Source: Fidelibacterota bacterium (GTDB taxonomy: Bacteria; Fidelibacterota; UBA8477; JABMPR01). Taken from it: 33,040 nt of DNA. The DNA is taken from the NCBI GenBank assembly GCA_016845065.1, contig JAERTG010000026.1, positions 1 through 33,040 on the forward strand, given 5' to 3'. The notes below the pieces were generated by a model. The model was given only the letters and a program-made list of their open reading frames with translations, did no database searches and was not told the DNA's origin. Position 1 is the stretch's first letter, and each line of letters begins with the position of its first letter. Made by a program: the position numbers and the translations under genes. Shown here one piece after another: positions 1 through 10,300 of the stretch.

Positions 1-1
1 A

Positions 2-472
2 GTTTCCTACACCTGTTGGTATGATGAAGTGAATCTAGGTACCTTTGTTGATGATGCTCCAGAGCATACCACCAGTGGAATGGCCGGCGTTTTTGCCATG
101 CAGCAGGATAATGATGGTCTGGCTGGTTATTTTGATAACTACAGGGTCACTGGAGATGTCGCTACATCAATTTTCAACACCTTTGAAATGCCTGTTTCAA
201 TGACTATAAACCAAAACTATCCTAACCCTTTCAACCCCTCAACGACTATTTCGTTTGATATACATGAGGCTGGAGAGGCTACTCTGACGATATTTAATAT
301 CCGCGGTGAAACTGTGGCAACTTTAGCTCGAGGAACAATTCAACCAGGTAGTTATCACGTGACATGGGATGGAAGAGATAACCAGGGTCAGATTGTTGCT
401 ACTGGTAATTACGTTGTTGTGCTCAGCAAAGGTAATGAACAGGTCAGTCGTAACATGCTCATGCTGAAATAA
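2..472 (+). CDS. 3' end of a secreted protein with FlgD-like C-terminal sorting domain (5' truncated by window)
   Basis: The reading frame is open to the left edge, so the true start lies outside the window; the GTG at 29 is only an internal codon. The visible 156 residues hold the end of a globular domain (GYFDNYRVTG, in the style of LamG/concanavalin-like folds), then a C-terminal domain of about 85 residues starting with NQNYPNPFNPSTTISFDI and ending NMLMLK. That domain is the FlgD-like/type A sorting module placed at the end of proteins exported by type IX-like secretion in FCB bacteria. The protein is therefore probably secreted or surface-attached. Its catalytic or binding function cannot be judged from this fragment. 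A strong hairpin follows the stop codon and ends the transcript. Confidence is high that it is coding and moderate for the sorting-domain assignment. Confidence 0.85.
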   Translation, partial: VSYTCWYDEVNLGTFVDDAPEHTTSGMAGVFAMQQDNDGLAGYFDNYRVTGDVATSIFNTFEMPVSMTINQNYPNPFNPSTTISFDIHEAGEATLTIFNIRGETVATLARGTIQPGSYHVTWDGRDNQGQIVATGNYVVVLSKGNEQVSRNMLMLK

Positions 473-483
473 CTTAAAATATC

Positions 484-520
484 ACAGGCCGTCTCAAGTC
501 GAGACGGCCTGTATTTTATC
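484..520 (+). terminator. Hairpin terminator
   Basis: A perfect 12-bp inverted repeat (ACAGGCCGTCTC at 484-495, its complement at 501-512) encloses a 5-nt loop and is followed by ATTTTAT. It sits 12 nt after the stop at 472 and just before the TonB receptor start at 524, so it separates the two transcripts. This is a classical intrinsic terminator shape, although the T run is short. Confidence 0.85.
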
Positions 521-523
521 CCT

Positions 524-3169
524 ATGAAAAAATTCCCTCGACCACTCCACCTTCTTCTGGTGTTTCTCTTTCTGCAACAGGTTTCTCTTGCTGGTGTTGG
601 TGGAAAAATATCAGGTACAGTTACCTCTGACGAAGAGGGAGCAATGGTCGGTGTGAATGTGGTTATTGATGGAACCCATTTAGGTACGGCAACCGATGAA
701 AATGGTGAGTTCTTCATTTTAAATGTGCCGCCAGGAACCTACTCTGTCAAATTTATGATGATCGGCTACAAAACAGCTGTTCATCAGGATGTTCAAGTCA
801 TCTCAGACTTTACCACGAAACTGAAGGCAAGCCTGGAGCTTGCTACCCTTGATGCCAGGGAAGAAGTATACGTCGTTGCTACAAGACCTCTGATTCAACG
901 CGATGCAACAGCTACAATCCGCGTGATCAGTGCTGATGATATCGTCTCCATGCCGGTTGACAACATCAACGATGTGTTAGCCACCCAGGCAGGTTTTACA
1001 ACAGATGAAAGCGGTGGTATCCATGTCAGGGGAGGGCGGACCAAAGAAATTTTATATATGATTGATGGCGTTATTGTCCGCGACCCCATGGAAGGTGATT
1101 TTAGTGGGACGGTCAATCAGAATGCTATCCAGGAAATGACAGTCATCAGTGGAACTTTTAATGCAGAATATGGACAGGCCATGTCCTCTGTTGTGAATAT
1201 TGTGACCAAAGAAGGTGGCGAAACGTTCCATGGTCGAATTGAATACACATCAGACCAGATGAATGCCTACAAATACCATGAGTCTGGTGCTTTTGAATAT
1301 CTGGACACCAGTTATGCCAATGAAGACACTGCCTTTTCCTATGTTGATCTGCGAGAAGGTCTATATGATTACTACAGCAAGGCTCCTGACGGTTTTTACC
1401 CAAAAGCTTTAATTCCCCTGCTTGGAATGCCCATGAGTGGACAGCTTAGTATAAGCATGGGTGGTCCATTGCCAGGTAGAACCACCTACTACTTGTCCGG
1501 TTTGTTTACATCTGAAGAGAGCCCCTTGCCACACGGTGGTGAAATGAGTCAGGATATTCAGTTGCGTCTCAGTCATCGCCTTTCAAATCAGATCAAGCTG
1601 GGTGCGCATCTCAACAGCTCAAGCCAGCTGTATCAAAACTACTCTCACCGCTGGAAATATCTACCAGAGAACAATACGCACACCTATAAAGGTAATGACA
1701 GAGTATCACTCAACCTGACTCACACCCTCTCTGATGCCTGGTATTATAATGTCCACCTGTCCAGTCAGACAGTAGGCACTAAAATTGGTGTAGCCAATCT
1801 AAGCCCTGCGGAATATGAGCGCCCACTTACTGACGCATCAGTCTACTTTTATGCTTCTGGAAACAATGGGGTTTATACAGACAATCTCAGCAACACAAAA
1901 AGCTTGAACATCAACTCCACCTATGGTACAGGCGCCCACCTCCTGAAGGCGGGATTCAATTATGCAGCCCATAACTTGGACATTTTAACAGAAGAAGAAC
2001 CCTGGCTTGGTGGAACAAACTTTAAAGACGATACCACTTACACACCTTCAGAAATGTCATTCTATCTTCAGGATAAAATTGAGTTTGATTATCTGATCAT
2101 TAACCTGGGATTCCGTTATGATCGCATCGATCCCAGGATTGGGATGTGGGAGGACATCACCCGCTTTGCTCTCTGGGACTCCAGTCTTCAAAATTGGATC
2201 TCAGCGCCAGTTGTTAATGCACCTGTAGAGAGCAAATGGAGCCCCAGAATTGGACTGGCTTATCCTGTAACAGAAAATACGGTCTACCATTTTTCCTATG
2301 GCCATTTCTTCCAAAGTCCAGACTTCAAGGCCATGACATATAATGCGGATAAGGATATCACAGCTGCCCTGCCTCTGGTGGGAAATGCTGGGGTTAAACC
2401 ACAGAAAACGGTGGCCTTTGAGGTGGGAATCAAGCAAGCCCTGTCACCTGTTTCCAAGTTGACAGTCACGGTCTGGTCCAAAGACATTAGAGACCTCCTG
2501 TCCACACAATCTTACCGTATCATATCCATCCCTGTGGTGGTTTACACCAATTCGGATTATGCCAGTGTTAAGGGTGTCGATATCAGTCTGGACAGGTCAT
2601 TTAGTGAGAGCTTCAGCGCCAACATGAGTTACACTGTCTCTGTGGCGCGCGGCAATAATTCCACACCAATTGCCGGTTATTTTTCAGCTTATGAAAATGA
2701 AGAGATCCCCCATAAGGAGTACTTTCTTGACTTTGACCAACGTCATGATCTCTCATTGAATGTTGCCTACCGCGGTGGATCAAAAAGTGGGGGTGTGTTT
2801 ATGGGGATGAGGCCACTGGCAAACACCAATGCCAACCTGCTTTTGAATGTTGCCAGCGGTTTGCCATATACTCCCTATGTTGACCCAACGATTCAGGTAG
2901 AAGTCAATTCAGCTCGCAAGCCTTGGAATTACAGTCTTGATTTACGTTTAAGAAGGCATATCAATGTGGGTGGTCTGAAACCGGCAATCTTTCTGGAAGT
3001 AATGAATTTGACCAACCATGAAAACGTATTGGCGGTAAATAGTCGTACAGGCAAGCCATTTGACCAGGGTAGCTCCGGTCTGGTTGGTGGTGGTGACGAT
3101 AGCAATTTAAATCCAGCTAAACTGGGTCGCGGTAGATCTATAAAAGCTGGTTTTAGCGTGGGGTGGTAA
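524..3169 (+). CDS. TonB-dependent outer membrane receptor with N-terminal carboxypeptidase-regulatory-like domain
   Basis: An 881-residue outer-membrane receptor. Residues 1-23 form a signal peptide (MKKFPRPLHLLLVFLFLQQVSLAG). Residues about 27-110 form a CarboxypepD_reg-like beta-sandwich (KISGTVTSDEEGAMVGVNVVI), as in SusC-type and other FCB receptors. The plug domain covers about 115-235 (VISADDIVSMPV, RGGRTKEILYMIDGVIV, NAEYGQAMSSVVNIVT). The rest is a beta-barrel rich in aromatic alternating strands, ending in SIKAGFSVGW. Such receptors import bulky ligands using TonB energy; the ligand is unknown. No Shine-Dalgarno is evident before ATG 524, and the gene directly follows a terminator. 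Its stop overlaps the next start (TAATG), so it heads a three-gene operon with the FnIII/CxxCH protein and the PorV-like protein. No SusD partner is present. Confidence 0.93.
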   Translation: MKKFPRPLHLLLVFLFLQQVSLAGVGGKISGTVTSDEEGAMVGVNVVIDGTHLGTATDENGEFFILNVPPGTYSVKFMMIGYKTAVHQDVQVISDFTTKLKASLELATLDAREEVYVVATRPLIQRDATATIRVISADDIVSMPVDNINDVLATQAGFTTDESGGIHVRGGRTKEILYMIDGVIVRDPMEGDFSGTVNQNAIQEMTVISGTFNAEYGQAMSSVVNIVTKEGGETFHGRIEYTSDQMNAYKYHESGAFEYLDTSYANEDTAFSYVDLREGLYDYYSKAPDGFYPKALIPLLGMPMSGQLSISMGGPLPGRTTYYLSGLFTSEESPLPHGGEMSQDIQLRLSHRLSNQIKLGAHLNSSSQLYQNYSHRWKYLPENNTHTYKGNDRVSLNLTHTLSDAWYYNVHLSSQTVGTKIGVANLSPAEYERPLTDASVYFYASGNNGVYTDNLSNTKSLNINSTYGTGAHLLKAGFNYAAHNLDILTEEEPWLGGTNFKDDTTYTPSEMSFYLQDKIEFDYLIINLGFRYDRIDPRIGMWEDITRFALWDSSLQNWISAPVVNAPVESKWSPRIGLAYPVTENTVYHFSYGHFFQSPDFKAMTYNADKDITAALPLVGNAGVKPQKTVAFEVGIKQALSPVSKLTVTVWSKDIRDLLSTQSYRIISIPVVVYTNSDYASVKGVDISLDRSFSESFSANMSYTVSVARGNNSTPIAGYFSAYENEEIPHKEYFLDFDQRHDLSLNVAYRGGSKSGGVFMGMRPLANTNANLLLNVASGLPYTPYVDPTIQVEVNSARKPWNYSLDLRLRRHINVGGLKPAIFLEVMNLTNHENVLAVNSRTGKPFDQGSSGLVGGGDDSNLNPAKLGRGRSIKAGFSVGW

Positions 3170-6100
3170 TGCACAAAATGATATACATGCTGCTTGGTCT
3201 CTGCTTGGTGATACTTCCACTTCAGGCTCAGGATTGTGCGTCCTGCCATAGCTCAAATGAATACGCCGCTCTAAATAAGTCAGCCGGCATTTTCCAGAAG
3301 GCCGTTGGTGTTATGGATAAGGGTCAGGTACAAATCAACACAGGAAACTTTGGTACCCTCTCCAGCTTCCATGTTTACTTCACCAATGCTGTCCACTGGC
3401 CAGCCTCAGCTGCCTATGAACGTCAATATTCATTTGGCCTGGGACTCATGGTAGGAGTGAATGAAAACGATGTCATCGAAACTGAAACTCAGAGCCAGTC
3501 AAAAATATTGGACTGGCTGCCGCCAGATGATGCAAGGGGGAAGGAATTCTCAGGAGAGTTGGTCGCCGAATCTGACGATACACCCTTTATGGCCAGCAGC
3601 GATCTTACCCAGAGTTGGCCAGATTTGGGTTGGCCAGGATACTTCAGGGTAGATGTCAACAGCCTGACTGAAGAACAGCTGGATATCCACCCCAGTGCAC
3701 TAAGTCTTCCAGATGCCCCCAATCAGTTCAGCTCGGATCGGGATCTTTTTGCCACCTATAACGATGCTCAAAATCCGCAGGGTAGTCATGGTCTCACAGT
3801 TGAGCAAACAGCCCACTCATACGGCCGGACTTATGCCGAGGATATTGTATTTTGGGATTTGAAAATTTTCAATGATGGCTCTGCGGACCTTGACAGCATC
3901 TACATAGGGTTATATGCGAAGTTTCGTCCAGATTTTGATAACCATGACTATTTGAATTTTATTGATAGCGACAATGATGGCATCCAGGATCTGGTATATG
4001 TCTATGATTTAAATAACACCCTTGACGGTGCCTGGAATGAAACCAACGATCCCATGGGAATGGTTGGTATAAGGATATTTGATACACCGGGACAAATCGG
4101 CATTACAGACTTTCATCATTTCTCAAGGGAGGCCTCTCCCTCCACAGACCAGGAAATGTGGGCCCTTATGAGCAGCAAGCAGGACTCTGAGCACCTGGTT
4201 GACCCCCAGTACTATTTCCACGGTCCCAACCCACGTATTGATGATACAGGCCAGGATTTGGCGACTATTGAATCCTACTACCCACCTTTTTCAGATGCTG
4301 GTGAAGACCCGCGGATTGGAAATGGGATCAACTATGTGATTTCCTGTGGCCCCTTTGATCTAAAAGCTGACTCCATGACAACCCTGTCATTTGGTCTTAT
4401 CATGGGTGATGCCGGCACCGTTCCGGACAGCCCTGACACCACGGATCTCATGCAAAATGTCCGCATAGCCGAGGATATGTACCGACTGTATTTCCAGGGT
4501 TCTGGACCCCCAGATCCACCCGAGGTACATGCCGTGTCAGGAGATGGGCAAATCACCCTGTATTGGGATGCAAGCTCAGAAACCTCACGTGATGCCTGGA
4601 CAGGGGATAAAGATTTTGAAGGTTATCGTGTCTATCGTAGCACTGATGCCGGTTTGACCTGGGGCAATCCAATAACTGACTCTTATGGGAATGCAATTGG
4701 ATATCATCCTATTGCACAGTTTGATTATACCCAAGAAGAAGATATTGAACGCTATGGTGTTGATGTCTCTGGCCCTGATCCAGCCTTCCCCCAGAACCTG
4801 GGAGACAATACAGGTCTGTTTCACACATTCACTGACTCCAACCTGGTCAATGGTGTGGAGTACTGGTATAGTGTTTCAGCTTACGATAGGGGCAACCAGG
4901 ATGACCTTGCATCTCCGACCCCCTCATATATGAATGCTCAGGGACAATCATGGCATGAAAAACATACGGTTCGTGTCACCCCCGGTAAATTAGCCCAGGA
5001 CTTAAGTTTTGGTGGTCTGGAAGCCCAGGGGGGTGTTTGTCAGGGGGTCGTTACTGTAGAGGTGGAAGACCCGGCCCAACTCAAGGATCTGGATTATAAA
5101 ATTGTTTTTGATAAAGTCAGCACGACTATTGATGATGAATCAGTTACGGGTATGGCTGCCTCGGTACTCAATGAACTCACTGGTGACACCTTGGTTAACC
5201 AACAGTTTATCACTGACGGGAGTGATGAGAATACCATCTCACTTGATGGTCTGGTCATCTATCTGGAAAGCCCTCCCACAGGGGTTGAAACTTTGGGTTG
5301 GACTAAAGTGGCTGGTGATACCTGCACCTTTGATTGGCGGATAGAGAGTAAATATCCAGACCTGGTTCCTTCTGGTCAGGCTGTTGGGAGTGAAGTTGAG
5401 ACCTTTGATGATTGGCGTCTCACTGTAGACTATGAAACAGGAGTTGAGGCAATCTGGTTGGATGCTTTTACAGGAGAATACAGTGATCAAACTCAACACC
5501 TCCCGCTACGTGCTGAAGTAATCACAGATTCAGATAATCCCATTGATGTTTCAGAACATTTAATCCTGGCTGAGTTTAGCCATGGAATTCCAGCCGAGGT
5601 TCGTCCCCAGTTTTACAGCCCCATAGGGTGGGATTTAGTACCAGGGGGACTGGGATTTCTGGAAGGATCAGGAGGCTGGCGAGAAAAACATGTTGATATG
5701 CTCATCATGGAGAAAATTGATACATTACGGCATACAGTTGCTGACAGCACGGTGCTGGATACGCTAGCAAACTATTTGTATCTCCTCACCAATAACAAAC
5801 CAGACACCTCCATCAACAAAGACAATGAAATCGAAATCATTGAGGCCGTAGCACCATCTCAGGGAGATGAATTTTCAATCTTCACCTTCAAGCCTTTCAG
5901 ACCAGGAATCACTTATCACTTTAATCCATTAAATAAGCATGAAATTACTGGTGGATCTGAAAACCCCCTTGAAAATGTTTATGTCGTTCCAGATCCATAC
6001 ATCGTTACCAACGCCTGGGAAACCAATGAGTTTGGCAAGAAACTCATGTTTACCAACCTGCCTTCAAACTGTACTATCAAAATTTACACCATCCTTGGGG

Positions 6101-6270
6101 AGCTTGTTGATACCGTGGAGCATGGTGGCGATAGTCAGACCAGTTCAGGCTATGCCTTTTGGAATATGCGGACTCGCAATGATCAGTTTATCGCCCCAGG
6201 GGTGTATCTTTACCACGCCGAGACACCAGATGGTCATGAGACCATGGGAAGATTTTTGGTGATCAAATGA
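3169..6270 (+). CDS. Secreted FnIII-domain protein with N-terminal CxxCH motif and C-terminal sorting domain
   Basis: The start is chosen at ATG 3169, which overlaps the TonB receptor stop as TAATG; a GTG at 3163 is possible but less likely. The 1033-residue product has a signal peptide (residues 1-20, LLGLCLVILPLQAQ) followed at once by C23-A-S-C26-H27, a c-type heme attachment motif in sequence. A region of about 400 residues without a recognised domain is rich in Asp/Asn (DSDNDGIQDLVYVYD looks like a calcium-binding loop). A fibronectin type III domain starts near residue 445 (PPDPPEVHAVSGDGQITLYWD...GYRVYRSTD). The last 95 residues (NVYVVPDPYIV ... GVYLYHAETPDGHETMGRFLVIK) form a FlgD-like sorting domain. 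Export by a type IX-like route with the PorV-like neighbour is inferred. Its biochemical role is unknown; heme binding is only a possibility. Confidence 0.85.
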   Translation: MHKMIYMLLGLCLVILPLQAQDCASCHSSNEYAALNKSAGIFQKAVGVMDKGQVQINTGNFGTLSSFHVYFTNAVHWPASAAYERQYSFGLGLMVGVNENDVIETETQSQSKILDWLPPDDARGKEFSGELVAESDDTPFMASSDLTQSWPDLGWPGYFRVDVNSLTEEQLDIHPSALSLPDAPNQFSSDRDLFATYNDAQNPQGSHGLTVEQTAHSYGRTYAEDIVFWDLKIFNDGSADLDSIYIGLYAKFRPDFDNHDYLNFIDSDNDGIQDLVYVYDLNNTLDGAWNETNDPMGMVGIRIFDTPGQIGITDFHHFSREASPSTDQEMWALMSSKQDSEHLVDPQYYFHGPNPRIDDTGQDLATIESYYPPFSDAGEDPRIGNGINYVISCGPFDLKADSMTTLSFGLIMGDAGTVPDSPDTTDLMQNVRIAEDMYRLYFQGSGPPDPPEVHAVSGDGQITLYWDASSETSRDAWTGDKDFEGYRVYRSTDAGLTWGNPITDSYGNAIGYHPIAQFDYTQEEDIERYGVDVSGPDPAFPQNLGDNTGLFHTFTDSNLVNGVEYWYSVSAYDRGNQDDLASPTPSYMNAQGQSWHEKHTVRVTPGKLAQDLSFGGLEAQGGVCQGVVTVEVEDPAQLKDLDYKIVFDKVSTTIDDESVTGMAASVLNELTGDTLVNQQFITDGSDENTISLDGLVIYLESPPTGVETLGWTKVAGDTCTFDWRIESKYPDLVPSGQAVGSEVETFDDWRLTVDYETGVEAIWLDAFTGEYSDQTQHLPLRAEVITDSDNPIDVSEHLILAEFSHGIPAEVRPQFYSPIGWDLVPGGLGFLEGSGGWREKHVDMLIMEKIDTLRHTVADSTVLDTLANYLYLLTNNKPDTSINKDNEIEIIEAVAPSQGDEFSIFTFKPFRPGITYHFNPLNKHEITGGSENPLENVYVVPDPYIVTNAWETNEFGKKLMFTNLPSNCTIKIYTILGELVDTVEHGGDSQTSSGYAFWNMRTRNDQFIAPGVYLYHAETPDGHETMGRFLVIK

Positions 6271-7277
6271 GACGGTTACTCCTCCTTATATCCACGGTAG
6301 CGTTGGTTTATGCTGAGTTTGATAAGGTTGCCACCACATCAGCGCCCTTTTTGAAAATGGGAGTTGGTGGTAGAGCCACAGCCATGGGTGGTGGTTTTGT
6401 AGCTCTTGCAGATGATGGCAGTTCTCTTTTCTGGAATCCAGCAGGAATGATGGGGGTGAAAAGCCTCACTGTTTCTGCCAGTCACAATGACTGGTTGCTG
6501 GATATAAATCACGACTACCTGAGTCTCATCCTGCCTGGTCGGCAAAACGAACGAATTGGAGTTTCAGTCTCAGCATTAACCATGGGTGATCAGCCAGTTC
6601 GGACACTGGAGGCACCTGAGGGAACCGGCCTGGTCTACAACGTCATGGATTTGGCAGTAAGCGCTGCATATGCACGACAGATGAGCGACCTGCTTTCAAT
6701 AGGAATCACAGGAAGATATATACAACTCAATGCCTACAATGAAAGCGCTTCAACCCTGGCCTTGGATGTAGGTTCCATTCTCAAATCACCCCATTACGGA
6801 CTTAAAATCGGCATGTCGCTTTCAAATTTTGGTGGCGATTTTCAGTATAGAGGACGTGATCTGATCCTCAAGGCAGATACAGATGATGAGATTGATGGAA
6901 ACTACAGCTCAGATGTGGATCTAAGAACTGAACCCTGGCCCCTACCCCTTATGATACGAATCGGTGTAAGCTGGGATATTATGGGTTTAAATGAGGCTCC
7001 CCTCCAGAGCCAGAACAGTCGATTGACCCTGGCCCTGGATGCCGACCACCCCAATGACGGTCCAGAACACCTAAATTTTGGATTGGAATATGCTGTGAAG
7101 GAAATGATTTATTTTCGGATGGGATACCGAAACAATTATGACCAGGAAATGTTTACCATGGGAACTGGAATACGCCTGGATATGAAGCAGCATGGGATTA
7201 TTAAAATGGATTATGCCGTCAAACCCATGGATGTATTTGGCAACACCTCCATACTCTCAGTAGAATTTTCCAGGTAA
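6267..7277 (+). CDS. PorV/UPF0164-family outer membrane protein
   Basis: A 336-residue protein with a signal peptide (MRRLLLLISTVALVYA). The family signature lies near residues 30-62: FLKMGVGGRATAMGGGFVAL followed by ADDGSSLFWNPAGM, typical of the PorV/PorQ/UPF0164 group of FadL-like outer-membrane barrels. PorV shuttles type IX substrates to the surface attachment machinery in Bacteroidota; in other FCB lineages paralogues commonly sit next to sorting-domain proteins. The start overlaps the preceding stop (ATGA at 6267-6270), indicating translational coupling, so this barrel probably handles the FnIII protein encoded just upstream. The protein ends in an aromatic-rich strand (NTSILSVEFSR), as expected for a barrel. 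The specific substrate pairing is inferred from position. Confidence 0.88.
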   Translation: MRRLLLLISTVALVYAEFDKVATTSAPFLKMGVGGRATAMGGGFVALADDGSSLFWNPAGMMGVKSLTVSASHNDWLLDINHDYLSLILPGRQNERIGVSVSALTMGDQPVRTLEAPEGTGLVYNVMDLAVSAAYARQMSDLLSIGITGRYIQLNAYNESASTLALDVGSILKSPHYGLKIGMSLSNFGGDFQYRGRDLILKADTDDEIDGNYSSDVDLRTEPWPLPLMIRIGVSWDIMGLNEAPLQSQNSRLTLALDADHPNDGPEHLNFGLEYAVKEMIYFRMGYRNNYDQEMFTMGTGIRLDMKQHGIIKMDYAVKPMDVFGNTSILSVEFSR

Positions 7278-7280
7278 AAT

Positions 7281-7316
7281 TGAAATAACACTCGACTTAT
7301 GTCAGGTGTTATTTCA
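7281..7316. terminator. Possible bidirectional terminator between convergent genes
   Basis: TGAAATAACAC at 7281-7291 is complementary to GTGTTATTTCA at 7306-7316, with inner GAC/GTC pairs around a TTAT loop. It lies between the plus-strand PorV-like gene and the minus-strand beta-helix gene and includes the stop codon of the latter (7309-7311). The minus-strand side is followed by ATTTTACC; the plus side has no long T run. The structure is clear but the termination function is inferred. Confidence 0.5.
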
Positions 7317-10300
7317 GTAAAATCATCTTCCTTACCATGTTGTGATTTCCAGCAACGAGACGATAGAAATACACACCTGTACTCACAGGATCACCCTGTT
7401 GGTTAACAGCAGACCAGACCACTTCATAGGACCCAGGGGCATAATTGTCATTCACTAGAACTGCCACTTCACGACCTGATAAATCCAAAACCTCAACCCG
7501 TACAGGACCTGCTTCTGGCAAATCAAAACCAATTGCAGTGCTGGGGTTGAAGGGGTTGGGATAATTGGATCGCAAGGCGTAGTTCTGTGGGATAAGGGAC
7601 TGATTTATTGCCAAAGTCGTGGAATCAACCAGATATAAGGTAAATGGACCGTTTACTGCCACGACCTGTTCCAAACTATCTGTTGCAATGACATTCCATA
7701 CGAGTTGAGCATGGCTTGAGTCCATCAGTGCATGAAGATCAAGATTTGCAGCAACAAAACTAGTGTCTGTTTGTGGATCACGACTGAATCCAGTTAGACC
7801 ACTGCTTTCAAAATGATAATACACAGGTGAATCCACATCATTTGATGGAGACCAGCTGAATGTGATGGGTTCATAGGGATTGTCCCATGTGAAAACAACA
7901 CTGTTACCGTTTCCAGGACCTATCAACTCAAAGGGAGAGGGAAGGTCGTTGACAGGATGTACCTCCAGCCAGACCCAGCCAGGATCAGAATCAAACTCTC
8001 CATCATTGGCTACAAACTGGAAGCTGTCTGAACCGAAGAAGTTGGTGTCAGGACGATAAAACATGGTACCATCAGGCAGGTATTCAATCCAGCCGAAGAA
8101 TGGATCAGAGACAACTGAATAGTTTAAAAAGTCCATTTCCGGATCCGTGCCATCCAAAACGATCTCCACATCTTCGTCCTCATTAATATCGATTTGCTGA
8201 GAGATAGCCGTTGGAGCAGTGTTTGTGCCCCCTCCTAACGTGACTTCCAGTTGAAGTTCAACCACATTGATATTGGAAGCATTTGAACTAACCCACAGTA
8301 AACCAGTGTTTAGACCAGGAGAAAGATTTTGAGGGCGAATTCCAAAATCCACCACACTTGAATCTCCAGCTGCTGTACTTCCTGTAGAGGGGTCAATACC
8401 AAACACCCAATTCAAACCAGTCATTCCAGCCGTCCAGTTGAGGTTATGCTCGCCATCACCAACATTATGGATGGTGAAGCTTGACATCACATCAGGGCCT
8501 GCACTGACGGCCATTCTGAGAGTGTCAGGTGTAATCTCGATGAGGGGTACCCCACCGACACCATTATGAATTGTAATGTTTATGATATGTTCAGGATAAA
8601 GTGGGTCATTTGAGTGAATATGCACAGACTCATGATAAATACCATCAGGTGTGTCAGTTGCGTTAACGGTAATCCCAGACACCACCGTATCACCTGAGGC
8701 CAGTGAACCAGAGGATGGCTCAAGAAAAATCCAGCCTGTTGTCGTGGAGCTACTCCAATCCAAATCTGCCACCCCATCGTTGACCAGTTCAATGTTTTCG
8801 GTTGAAACCGGGGAGTCATTGGGATAATAGGTGTAGGTCAAAGTATCTGTTGAGACCAGCATGACGGGTGCTTCTGAAGCATCAAAAGACGTGATACATT
8901 CGCTGAAACCAGATGTATTGCCATCTTCATCGGTTGAGGTCGCTGTAACAATTGTCCCCGATGGAAAACTTCCAGCGAGTGTGTGAGTGAAACTTACACT
9001 CCCAGCCGCTCCTGTCATCACATCTGCATACCCGATATAGGTTTGTCCTTCCCCAACACCAGAAGGATCACACGCATCGTTGCTAAAATATTCAATACGA
9101 TAGCTTGAATCGGGGTTCCCAATTAGCTCCCCACTCATTTCGAGTTGATCAACAGCTGAGAAGGCCATGGAAAAAGAGGGTGCTTGATACATCCACTCCC
9201 AGGGGGTTTCAATTCCGCTTCCAACATTTGAATAGATGGAATTCCCCCAAAGCGTGGTACCCATTCCCCAGTAAACACCGAGATCAACGCCATGTGTACC
9301 GTTAAATGCAATTACATTCCCCTCACCCTCATTGTCACCACCAATCAGGTTGTTATTGCTATCCCCAAAAATCCAGACGCCAATGGCGCTGTTCCCCAGG
9401 GAGTCGCCCGCCGCATTGGTTCCTATAAAATTCCCCTGGATAACGGAGTTGTGAATATCACTGGCAAAAATTCCAGCCTCTCCATCGTTCCCGCTAATAA
9501 CATTATCGATAATAACGGAACGGGAAACACCAAAAACCTTGATTCCTGACGCCGGGTTGGGAAGAGCAACACTTGATGTACGATCCAAACCTATGATATT
9601 GGAAGTGACTGTATTGCTATCAGACTGACCTGTTCCACCAAGCTCCAAACCAGCAAAACCAGAGCCGGAAAGTAGATTATTGTGTATCGTATTATTGTTG
9701 GCATCATAACCCATACTGATAGCTGAAAAACTGGACCCGAAAGGAGCTGTTCCATCTCTATCTGTTCCGATATAATTGCCATCTATGGTGTTGTAGTTTG
9801 ACTGAGGTCCATACACCCGCATACTACCGATATGATTGCGTTCTGCGTTACTACTGCCCCCAATGATGTTGTAGGAAGAGCTATCAATAGAGACCCTTCC
9901 AATAGAGTTTCCCGTGAGGGTGATATTGTCCCCCAATACGGTCACACTTCCTTCAATCTCAAGTCCTTTAATCTCAGATCCGCTGGCCTCGATTGTTATA
10001 TCGGGATTACTACCAGACAAAAGACCAGCATATACAGCATTTATAGTTTCGCCAAAATCATTGGTATTGGCAACATGCTGAGGATCCGTAGTTCCGTCGA
10101 TAATGGTTGGGAATTTTACAGGCATCATCGGACTGTTGACAAAAAATGTATGACTGGCTACTTCAATGTCAAAGTCGATCACCAACATTGAGTCGCGATA
10201 CCACTCTGGTCTGTAGTATGATTCCTGTAAGGCTGACCGAAGATTTTGGAAGCCCAGGCCAGTTTCAGCGATGCCATCACCGGGATTATCATCTTCACTA

